Of a DNA stretch of 64,000 nt, positions 57,925-64,000 are shown piece by piece (the first letter of the stretch is position 1; each line of letters starts with the position of its first letter). The translations under genes and the position numbers were made by a program. The DNA is taken from assembly GCA_946553025.1 (NCBI GenBank), contig CAMNRM010000012.1:25577-89576 (forward strand), given 5' to 3'. The notes under the pieces are model-generated. The model made no database searches and was not told where the DNA came from. It saw nothing but the letters and a program-made list of their open reading frames with translations. The DNA is from an uncultured Clostridium sp. Lineage in GTDB: Bacteria > Bacillota > Clostridia > Lachnospirales > Lachnospiraceae.

Positions 57925-58573
57925 CCAGGGAAAATATCTTTTAATGAAGGAAAAGCTTGCCGGGGCGCAGCGGGTGCTGATTGGCCTTGGGGAAGAGTGG
58001 AAGATTTCGGGAAAGCTTGACGATGAAAAGAACCGTGAAGTTAAGCTGGCTTATGAACAGTTATATGCTCTGGTGAACGATAAGGATTATTTTATTGTGA
58101 CGATGCTTACGGACGGGGCGATTTATGATACGCAGTTTTCCAAAGAGCGCTTTGTGGCTCCCTGCGGGAATATGCACTGGCAGCAGTGCTCGAAAGCCTG
58201 CACAAAGGATATCTGGGAAGAAGGGGAAGTAAAAGACGGATTTTGTCCGCATTGCGGGGCACCTCTGGAGGGGAATACGATTCAGTCGGAATGTTATATT
58301 GAAGAGGGCTATCTTCCGATGTGGAAAAAGTATCAGCTCTGGCTTTCCACGACATTAAATAAGGAACTGGCGGTGCTGGAACTGGGAGTGGGCTTTCAGA
58401 CGCCTACGGTTATCCGCTGGCCGTTTGAGAAGACCGTATTTTTTAACCGGAAGGCGTGGCTTATCCGGGTTCACCGGGAGTTTTCGCAAATCAGTGAGGA
58501 AATTAAGGAAAAATCTACTCCGGTTGCAGAGAATTCTGTCGAATTTTTGATTGTATATCCGCATAAGTTATGA
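57917..58573 (+). CDS. Sir2-like protein with zinc-binding cysteines
   Basis: A 218-residue cytoplasmic protein that resembles short Sir2-type proteins in Firmicutes. The N-terminal AGAQRVLIGLGEEWKISG resembles the start of a Rossmann segment; a zinc site is formed by CGNMHWQQCSKAC and GFCPHCGAPL; the last third has LAVLELGVGFQTPTVIRWPF followed by EKTVFFNRKAWLIRVH. True sirtuin catalytic residues (GAGxS, NxD, catalytic His) are not clear, so NAD-dependent deacetylation is uncertain. GGAGAAG lies just before ATG 57917, which overlaps the KilA-N gene. Other readings: a domain of unknown function. Confidence 0.55.
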   Translation: MDNQGKYLLMKEKLAGAQRVLIGLGEEWKISGKLDDEKNREVKLAYEQLYALVNDKDYFIVTMLTDGAIYDTQFSKERFVAPCGNMHWQQCSKACTKDIWEEGEVKDGFCPHCGAPLEGNTIQSECYIEEGYLPMWKKYQLWLSTTLNKELAVLELGVGFQTPTVIRWPFEKTVFFNRKAWLIRVHREFSQISEEIKEKSTPVAENSVEFLIVYPHKL

Positions 58574-58634
58574 TAAAATGATTACTGTTTACGAATAATG
58601 ATAGTACATGGAAAGCAGCAGGAAGGATGAAGGT

Positions 58635-59240
58635 ATGATAGCCATTATAGATTATGATGCGGGGAACCTGCGGAGTGTGGAGAAGGCTTTGCTTGCCCTG
58701 GGGGAACATCCGGTGGTGAGCCGGGACAGGGAAACCATACTCCATGCCGACAAGGTGATTCTTCCCGGGGTAGGTTCATTTGGCGATGCCATGGAAAAAC
58801 TTTGGCAGTATGATCTGGTCGAGGTGATTCGTGAGGTGGCAGCGAAGGGGACGCCGTTTCTGGGGATCTGCCTGGGGCTGCAGCTAATGTTTTCGCAGAG
58901 TGACGAGAGCGCAGGCGTGGAGGGGCTGGGGATTCTTCCCGGCAGGATTTTGCGGATTCCTCCGGCACCGGGACTGAAGATCCCGCACATGGGCTGGAAT
59001 TCTCTGGAAATATCTCCGGATTCCCGGCTGTTTCGGGGAATTGCGCAGGGGTCTTATGTGTATTTTGTCCATTCCTATTATCTTCAGGCGGAAGATGAGA
59101 AAATCGTGTCGGCTTCTGCGGAGTACGGTGTTCATATTCATGCGGCCGTGGAACGGGGGAATGTGTTTGCCTGTCAGTTCCATCCGGAAAAGAGCGGGGA
59201 TACGGGACTGAAGATTCTTTCTAATTTTATGTCCTTATAA
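58635..59240 (+). CDS. hisH: Imidazole glycerol phosphate synthase, glutaminase subunit HisH
   Basis: HisH releases ammonia from glutamine and passes it to HisF for formation of IGP and AICAR in histidine synthesis. The 201-residue class I amidotransferase has the nucleophile C79 in GICLGLQLMF, the conserved PGVGSFGDAM and the His/Glu pair in FHPEKSG. ATG at 58635 follows GGATGAAGG; an upstream ATG at 58608 has no site. hisF follows 55 bases later. The other his genes are not in the window. Confidence 0.95.
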   Translation: MIAIIDYDAGNLRSVEKALLALGEHPVVSRDRETILHADKVILPGVGSFGDAMEKLWQYDLVEVIREVAAKGTPFLGICLGLQLMFSQSDESAGVEGLGILPGRILRIPPAPGLKIPHMGWNSLEISPDSRLFRGIAQGSYVYFVHSYYLQAEDEKIVSASAEYGVHIHAAVERGNVFACQFHPEKSGDTGLKILSNFMSL

Positions 59241-59295
59241 ACTTTTAGGTTAAGCCGCTTGTCCGGCGGCGAACTTCGATGGATAGGGAGAGCTT

Positions 59296-60057
59296 ATGTT
59301 TACAAAACGGATTATTCCCTGCCTGGACGTGAAAAACGGCCGGGTGGTTAAAGGTGTTAATTTTGTGAATCTGCGGGATGCGGGAGATCCGGTGGAGATT
59401 GGTGCAGCCTATGATAAGGCAGGCGCGGACGAACTGGTGTTTTTGGATATTACGGCGACTTCGGACGCCCGCAATACGGTGGTGGACATGGTTCGCCGTG
59501 TGGCCGAGAAGGTGTTCATTCCCTTTACGGTAGGCGGAGGAATCCGTACCGTGGAGGATTTTCGTATGCTTCTTCGGGAGGGCGCGGATAAGATTTCCAT
59601 TAATTCTTCGGCAATCAATACGCCGGAACTGATCTCCCAGGCAGCGGACAAGTTCGGGAGCCAGTGCGTGGTGGTGGCCATTGACGCCAGAAGGCGGGCA
59701 GACGGGAGCGGATGGAATATTTATAAGAACGGCGGAAGGATTGATACCGGGATCGATGCCTTAGAATGGGCCGAAAAGGTTGACCGTCTGGGCGCGGGGG
59801 AGATTTTGCTGACCAGCATGGACGGCGACGGGACAAAGGCGGGTTATGATAATGAACTGACGGCAGCCGTGGCCGAGAGAGTGTCCGTCCCTGTGATTGC
59901 CTCCGGCGGCGCGGGGACGAAGGAACATTTTTACGACGCGCTGACGGTGGGGAAGGCGGACGCCGTATTGGCAGCATCGCTCTTTCATTATAAAGAACTG
60001 GAAATCCGGGATTTGAAAGCCTATCTGGCCGGCCGGGGGATTTCGGTGCGGCAGTGA
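59296..60057 (+). CDS. hisF: Imidazole glycerol phosphate synthase, cyclase subunit HisF
   Basis: HisF is the TIM-barrel cyclase that joins ammonia from HisH to PRFAR. All 253 residues fit: [18 protein letters not shown] with the catalytic D11, [21 protein letters not shown] with the second catalytic aspartate, and [13 protein letters not shown] phosphate loop. The canonical active site argues for histidine synthesis rather than a sugar amidotransferase partner. GATAGGGAGAG precedes the start. Confidence 0.96.
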   Translation: MFTKRIIPCLDVKNGRVVKGVNFVNLRDAGDPVEIGAAYDKAGADELVFLDITATSDARNTVVDMVRRVAEKVFIPFTVGGGIRTVEDFRMLLREGADKISINSSAINTPELISQAADKFGSQCVVVAIDARRRADGSGWNIYKNGGRIDTGIDALEWAEKVDRLGAGEILLTSMDGDGTKAGYDNELTAAVAERVSVPVIASGGAGTKEHFYDALTVGKADAVLAASLFHYKELEIRDLKAYLAGRGISVRQ

Positions 60058-60134
60058 GAAGGCTTAAGAGAAAACAGCAGGCGAAGAACCTGTAAAAGAT
60101 ATAAAGAAAAACAAAAGGGAAAAGGAGAAGATTT

Positions 60135-60815
60135 ATGGCAGCAATTACCAATGACTGGCTTGCCCCTTTAGAAGGGGAATTTAAGAAACCCTATTACAAG
60201 AAGCTTTATGAAACGGTGAAATCCGAATACGAAACCAAGCAGATTTTTCCGGCACCGGAGGATGTGTTTAATGCGTTTGAATTTACACCTCTGAGTAAGG
60301 TTAAGGTGGTTATCCTGGGGCAGGACCCCTATCATGGCGACGGACAGGCACACGGGCTTTGCTTTTCGGTTAAGCCGGATGTGGCGGTTCCTCCGTCCCT
60401 GGTGAATATCTATCAGGAGATGAAAGAGGACGTGGGCTGTTATATTCCGGACAATGGATATCTGAAAAAATGGGCGGATCAGGGCGTTCTTTTATTAAAT
60501 ACGGTGCTGACTGTCCGCGCCCATGCAGCGAATTCCCATCGGGGAATCGGCTGGGAGGAATTTACCAATGCGGCGATTAAGGTGCTGAATGAACAGGATC
60601 GCCCGATTGTCTATTTGCTCTGGGGAAAGCCTGCGCAGTCGAAGAAAACGATGTTAAAAAATCCGAAACACCTGATTCTGGAGGCCCCGCATCCCAGCCC
60701 GCTTTCCGCTTTCCGGGGATTCTTCGGATGCAAGCATTTCAGCAAGACCAATGAATTTTTAAAAGAGCACGGATTAGAACCGATTGACTGGCAGATTGAA
60801 AATATCCGTCAGTAA
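60135..60815 (+). CDS. ung: Uracil-DNA glycosylase
   Basis: Ung removes uracil from DNA, starting base-excision repair. The 226-residue family 1 enzyme has the catalytic D64 in VILGQDPYHGDGQAHGLCFS and the minor-groove loop HPSPLSAFRGFFGC. AAAGGAG precedes the start. It lies between hisF and the second uppP; no shared pathway with its neighbours is evident. Confidence 0.97.
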   Translation: MAAITNDWLAPLEGEFKKPYYKKLYETVKSEYETKQIFPAPEDVFNAFEFTPLSKVKVVILGQDPYHGDGQAHGLCFSVKPDVAVPPSLVNIYQEMKEDVGCYIPDNGYLKKWADQGVLLLNTVLTVRAHAANSHRGIGWEEFTNAAIKVLNEQDRPIVYLLWGKPAQSKKTMLKNPKHLILEAPHPSPLSAFRGFFGCKHFSKTNEFLKEHGLEPIDWQIENIRQ

Positions 60816-60872
60816 ACTATTGGGAAAAAACGGTCGGTTCCGCGGTGAAACGTGCACAAGATGGAGGAAACG

Positions 60873-61721
60873 ATGAGCATTGTCGAACTATTAAAAGTAA
60901 TTGTGCAGGGAATTGTGGAGGGGTTTACCGAATGGCTTCCCATCAGCAGCACGGGGCACATGCTTCTGGTGGATGAGATTATTCAGATGGATCAGCCGGA
61001 AGCTTTTTTGAATGTCTTTTTTGTGGTCATTCAGCTGGGGGCGATTTTGGCGGTCGTTCTGCTGTATTATGAAAAGCTAAATCCATTTTCGAGGCGAAAG
61101 AAGCTGGCGGCCCGAAATGCTACGATTGTCCTGTGGATGAAGATTATCTGGGCCTGTGTTCCGGCGGCAGTTTTTGGGCTGATGTTCAATGACTGGATGG
61201 ATGCCCATTTAAAGAATCCTTTTATTATTTCGGCCATGCTGATTCTTTACGGTATTCTTTTTATTCTGCTGGAAAACCGAAACCGGCGGGTGGATTTTAC
61301 CATTCAGAAAACCGGGCAGATTAGCTTTAAGACGGCTTTATATATCGGCTTATTCCAGCTTTTAAGCCTGATTCCGGGAACTTCACGTTCCGGGGCGACG
61401 ATTTTAGGCGCTATGCTTTTGGGGTGCTCCAGAAGTGCGGCTGCGGAGTTTTCTTTCTTTTTGGGAATACCGGTGATGTTTGGCGCAAGCCTTTTGAAGA
61501 TTATTGTCTTTTTTGTCAAGGGAAATATGTTCACCCTGCCGCAGGTGGTTTACATGCTTTTGGGTATGCTGATTGCCTTTTTGGTATCGGTGTATTCGAT
61601 AAAGTTTCTGATGGGCTACATCCGCAGTCACGATTTTAAGTTTTTTGGGTATTACCGGATTGTACTGGGGATTATTGTAATTGCTTATTTTGGAATTACG
61701 GCGCTGGCGGTTCCGGTGTAG
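60873..61721 (+). CDS. uppP: Undecaprenyl-diphosphatase UppP (BacA), second copy
   Basis: A 282-residue membrane phosphatase that recycles undecaprenyl diphosphate. Both signatures are intact: VEGFTEWLPISSTGH near residue 15 and PGTSRSGATILGAMLLGCSR. GGAGG lies 5 bases before ATG 60873; a GTG at 60852 is in frame but unsupported. It is clearly paralogous to the gene at 1562, sharing the catalytic loops but differing in the cytosolic loop after helix 2 (here NPFSRRKKLAARNA). A tandem-repeat tract follows its stop, as also happens next to the first copy. Confidence 0.95.
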   Translation: MSIVELLKVIVQGIVEGFTEWLPISSTGHMLLVDEIIQMDQPEAFLNVFFVVIQLGAILAVVLLYYEKLNPFSRRKKLAARNATIVLWMKIIWACVPAAVFGLMFNDWMDAHLKNPFIISAMLILYGILFILLENRNRRVDFTIQKTGQISFKTALYIGLFQLLSLIPGTSRSGATILGAMLLGCSRSAAAEFSFFLGIPVMFGASLLKIIVFFVKGNMFTLPQVVYMLLGMLIAFLVSVYSIKFLMGYIRSHDFKFFGYYRIVLGIIVIAYFGITALAVPV

Positions 61722-61730
61722 GGGAAGTGT

Positions 61731-61815
61731 AACTGCGGCGAAGATTTGCATGGAATTGCAGCTGCGCGAAGATTTTAAAGGGAGTGCGGCTGCGCGAAGA
61801 TTTGCAAGGGAATAA
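61731..61815 (+). repeat. Three tandem 28-29-bp repeats after the second uppP
   Basis: Units starting at 61731, 61760 and 61788 each contain CTGCG(C)GAAGATTT and end GGAAT or similar. Confidence 0.85.
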
Positions 61816-61850
61816 GAAAAAAGAGAGCCTGGTTTAATCCAGGCTTTCTG
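61814..61850 (-). terminator. Terminator of the DAHP synthase gene
   Basis: On the minus strand AGCCTGG (61845-61839) pairs with CCAGGCT (61832-61826), followed by CTCTTTTTTCTTATT. The gene's stop codon lies in the hairpin loop. Confidence 0.88.
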
Positions 61851-62868
61851 CGATCTCATAGATAAGGCGTTCGGAGTCCTCCCAGCCAAGGCACGGGTCA
61901 GTGATGGATTTTCCGTAGCAGCCCTCGCCGATCTTCTGTGCTCCGGGTTCGATGTAGCTTTCAATCATCAGACCCTTGACGAACTGGTGAATTTCCCTGG
62001 CGTGACGGCGGCTGTGCAGGACTTCTTTGGAGATACGGATTTGCTCCATGTATTTTTTATTGGAATTGGAGTGGTTGACATCAACGATGCAGGCCGGATA
62101 CAGGAGGTTTCCCCGCTCCTTGTAAAGCTGTAAAAGAAGTTCTAAGTCTTCAAAATGGTAGTTGGGCAGGCATTGGCCGTGCTTATTGACTGCGCCGCGC
62201 AGGATGGTGTGTGTCAGCGGATTCCCTCCGGATTTTACCTCCCAGCCGCGGAAGATAAAGTCGTGGGGGTGCTGGGCGGCGTAGACGGAATTTAACATTA
62301 CCGATAAATCGCCGCTGGTGGGGTTTTTCATGCCCACAGGAACGTCACAGCCGCTGGAAACCAGACGGTGGTACTGGTTTTCTACGGAGCGGGCACCCAC
62401 GGCAACATAGGACATCATATCCGATAAATAGCGAAGGTTTTCCGGGTAGAGCATCTCGTCCGCGGTGGTTAATCCGGTTTCCCGAAGAACCCGCATGTGC
62501 ATGTGCCGGATGGCTAAGATGCCTTCGAGCATATTGGGCTTTTTTTCGGGGTCGGGCTGATGAAGCATACCCTTGTAGCCGTCGCCGGTGGTGCGGGGCT
62601 TGTTCGTGTATACACGGGGGATGAGGATGAGCTTTTCGGCAACCTTTTCCTGGACTTTTGCAAGACGGTTGGCGTAATCGCAGACGGAATCCTCATTGTC
62701 GGCGGAGCAGGGACCGATGATTAAGATAAATTTCTCGCTTTCGCCTTTGAAAACATCGGCAATTTCAGCGTCCCGGGTTTCTTTAATTGCTGCCAGCTCC
62801 AGGGGAAGCGGATACTGTTCCCGGATTTCGGCAGGGGTAGGCAGTTTGTTCACAAATGTAAATCCCAT
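61834..62868 (-). CDS. 3-deoxy-7-phosphoheptulonate (DAHP) synthase, class I AroF/G/H type
   Basis: Joins phosphoenolpyruvate and erythrose-4-phosphate, the first step of aromatic amino-acid synthesis. The 344-residue barrel enzyme shows LIIGPCSADNEDSV with the metal-binding cysteine, LIPRVYTNKPRTTGDGYKGM, VGMKNPTSGDL, the HHS-like VDVNHSNSNKKY and IGEGCYGKSITDPCLGWED. It is of the AroFGH type used in E. coli, not the AroA(II) or chorismate-mutase fused type. The N-terminal allosteric strip is present, so feedback by an aromatic amino acid is likely, but which one cannot be told. GGAGG precedes the start. Confidence 0.95.
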   Translation of the reverse strand: MGFTFVNKLPTPAEIREQYPLPLELAAIKETRDAEIADVFKGESEKFILIIGPCSADNEDSVCDYANRLAKVQEKVAEKLILIPRVYTNKPRTTGDGYKGMLHQPDPEKKPNMLEGILAIRHMHMRVLRETGLTTADEMLYPENLRYLSDMMSYVAVGARSVENQYHRLVSSGCDVPVGMKNPTSGDLSVMLNSVYAAQHPHDFIFRGWEVKSGGNPLTHTILRGAVNKHGQCLPNYHFEDLELLLQLYKERGNLLYPACIVDVNHSNSNKKYMEQIRISKEVLHSRRHAREIHQFVKGLMIESYIEPGAQKIGEGCYGKSITDPCLGWEDSERLIYEIAESLD

Positions 62869-62933
62869 GGCAAAACCTCCAAGTATTGTAAAAATAAGTC
62901 AGTAAATCTTAAGCAATGTAAGCCAATATTAAT

Positions 62934-62962
62934 TTGAACTTTGGTCATTGAAACATTATAAT
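62934..62962 (+). promoter_or_regulatory. Plus-strand promoter of the secreted-protein gene
   Basis: TTGAAC (62934-62939), 17-bp spacer, TATAAT (62957-62962). Its -10 shares four bases with the minus-strand -10 of the DAHP synthase promoter. Confidence 0.75.
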
Positions 62963-62983
62963 ATAGGAGTAGCCGGAAATCAA
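62955..62983 (-). promoter_or_regulatory. Minus-strand promoter of the DAHP synthase gene
   Basis: On the minus strand TTGATT (62983-62978) and TATAAT (62960-62955) are exactly 17 bp apart. Confidence 0.7.
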
Positions 62984-63034
62984 TAGAGAGAAAAAAACTT
63001 TATGACTTTAATCGAATAAAAGGAGAGAGAATTG

Positions 63035-63895
63035 ATGAAAAAAACAGGATTAGCGATTATGGGACTGGCCGCCGTTTTAGGACTCGGCAGCGCGGTTGGC
63101 GTGTGTGCGGGGACGAAGAAGATTATTAAGTTTGAAGACGGGAAAAGGGTGGAGATTGATGTGGAAAACGGCGGGGCTGTAACCGGAGCACAGACGGGAG
63201 ATGAAGCTGTGAATGGAGCGCAGACGGAAGATGAGGCTGTGAACAAAACAGGAGCAGAGTCGGGAAGCGAAGCTGCGACAGAGCCGGCAGATTTAAACTT
63301 TGGCGGATTTGAGGCAGATTTAGACAGTGCCTATACCTATGCGCCGGAAACGGCAGAGGAAGGTGCTCTGGGTGAAGAAGAAGGTATTTTGGAACTGGGA
63401 AAGTTCTGGGGACCGGTGACGGAGAAGCTGAACGGTGGTTTTATCATTGACAGTAAGGTGCCGGACGGGTATCAGGGAGATATCGTGATTCATGTGGATG
63501 CCGATCATACGCTGGTACTGGACAGTATGACGGGATTCCCGGCAGGAGAAGATTCAATTGCAGCAGGCCAGACCATCTATGTCTACACCAGCCCGGTGAT
63601 GACGATGAGTCTTCCGCCGCAGACGACCGCAGAACTGGTTCTGGTCAATATTCCCCAGGATGCAGGTGCGCCGCTGTATGTGAAGGCTTCCGGTGCACTT
63701 GAAGCGGATGGGGCAGGCGGTTATGTGCTGAAAACAACCGGCGGGGAAGAGATTAAGGTTCCCGCAGACTGCCCGATTACCCCATTCTTAACCCGGCAGA
63801 TGGTACGGTTAGAAGACATTGCCAAGGGAAGAAAGTGCCTGGTTTGGTTAGACGCAAAAGGGCAGGCGGAGAGGATTGTGCTGTTTAACGAATAA
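63035..63895 (+). CDS. Secreted protein of unknown function
   Basis: A 286-residue exported protein. A signal peptide (AIMGLAAVLGLGSAVGVCA) is followed by a short basic segment, an acidic repeat-containing linker (GAQTGDEAVN, GAQTEDEAVN) and a soluble domain from about residue 115 to the end. This domain has the pattern VLDSMTGFPAGEDSIAAGQ, YTSPVMTMSLPPQT and KGRKCLVWLDAKG, which resembles the extracellular domain found in many clostridial proteins annotated near copper amine oxidase N-terminal-like repeats; no catalytic residues are evident. GGAGAG precedes the start. It is divergent from DAHP synthase with overlapping promoters. Possibly a wall-associated or signalling protein; function not known. 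Confidence 0.75.
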   Translation: MKKTGLAIMGLAAVLGLGSAVGVCAGTKKIIKFEDGKRVEIDVENGGAVTGAQTGDEAVNGAQTEDEAVNKTGAESGSEAATEPADLNFGGFEADLDSAYTYAPETAEEGALGEEEGILELGKFWGPVTEKLNGGFIIDSKVPDGYQGDIVIHVDADHTLVLDSMTGFPAGEDSIAAGQTIYVYTSPVMTMSLPPQTTAELVLVNIPQDAGAPLYVKASGALEADGAGGYVLKTTGGEEIKVPADCPITPFLTRQMVRLEDIAKGRKCLVWLDAKGQAERIVLFNE

Positions 63896-63912
63896 AACGG
63901 AGTTGAAATGTA

Positions 63913-63930
63913 AGAATTTTATAAAATTCT
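63913..63930. promoter_or_regulatory. Perfect 18-bp palindrome downstream of the secreted-protein gene
   Basis: AGAATTTTA and TAAAATTCT. It lies 17 bases after the stop. With no T tract it is not a typical terminator; it may be an operator for a gene beyond the window or a weak 3' hairpin. Confidence 0.4.
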
Positions 63931-64000
63931 GCAAAAACCCCTTCTAAATGATAGTGTAACTTTACCTGGGGAATTTTAAAAAATAAAAAAATAAGACGAC

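Noticed and set aside
58581..58593. ATTACTGTTTACG, resembling one end of the dispersed repeat
   Set aside because: Only about 12 bases match and there is no second arm; could be a remnant but not supportable as a copy.

Overview
The window looks like a chromosomal segment of a strictly anaerobic gut Firmicute, most probably a Lachnospiraceae (Clostridium cluster XIVa) member. The grounds are strong AGGAGG ribosome binding sites, the rpmG-secE-nusG-rplK-rplA block, an L10-type leader before rplJ-rplL, UppP, YwaF and Rpn families, an Acidobacterium-free Clostridia-style sialic-acid operon, a very large multidomain GH26 beta-mannanase and giant cell-surface proteins. Species cannot be fixed from sequence alone. 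No tRNA, rRNA, CRISPR array or intact transposase was seen.

Layout. 1-2.4 kb: end of a probable polysaccharide deacetylase, a NERD/HRDC nuclease-like gene and a first uppP. 2.4-4.9 kb: rpmG, secE, nusG, rplK, rplA with two L1-type leaders. 4.9-17.2 kb: about 12 kb of accessory DNA lying where rplJ would be expected. It holds a SARP/BTAD regulator whose C-terminus looks like a degenerate GGDEF domain, a PilZ protein translationally coupled to a 1,793-residue surface protein, two Uma2 genes, a decayed AAA/PD-(D/E)XK gene and an RloA-RloB (AbiL-like) defence pair. 17.2-18.5 kb: L10 leader, rplJ, rplL and a terminator; rpoB does not follow. 18.9-26.4 kb: a giant secreted GH26 mannanase split by one frameshift. 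26.6-30.6 kb: Rpn-family protein, ABC-class ATPase, YwaF-like membrane protein. 31.1-33.6 kb: polar amino-acid ABC transporter. 33.7-38.2 kb: siroheme-synthase N-domain protein, a small orphan gene, an AraC regulator and a GH36 alpha-galactosidase. 38.3-43.3 kb (minus strand): subtilase plus acyltransferase-3, AlgJ/DHHW-like and MBOAT proteins, an exopolysaccharide or wall-polymer O-acylation set. 43.5-56.9 kb: sialic-acid catabolism (nanE, nanK, RpiR regulator, SGNH esterase, five-gene SatABCDF-like transporter, FAD oxidoreductase, NanQ/YhcH, nanA). 57-64 kb: KilA-N protein, Sir2-like protein, hisH, hisF, ung, second uppP, DAHP synthase and a secreted protein.

How the parts work together. 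The sialic-acid block is a near-complete pathway: import by a dipeptide-type ABC transporter, anomer/side handling by NanQ, cleavage by NanA, phosphorylation by NanK, epimerisation by NanE, with an RpiR sensor, and an SGNH esterase that could remove O-acetyl groups. GH26 and GH36 together fit growth on galactomannan. The PilZ gene, with intact c-di-GMP motifs, overlaps the start of the giant surface-protein gene and sits just after a regulator with a GGDEF-like tail, suggesting a c-di-GMP-linked surface adhesin module; this is the best candidate here for an undescribed system.

Superimposed on the genes is a family of intergenic palindromic repeats (26-bp core and 54-55-bp double form, eight copies mostly between 31 and 55 kb), a separate 210-bp multi-hairpin element with inverted-repeat ends at 30.6 kb, and at least six short tandem-repeat tracts immediately downstream of genes.
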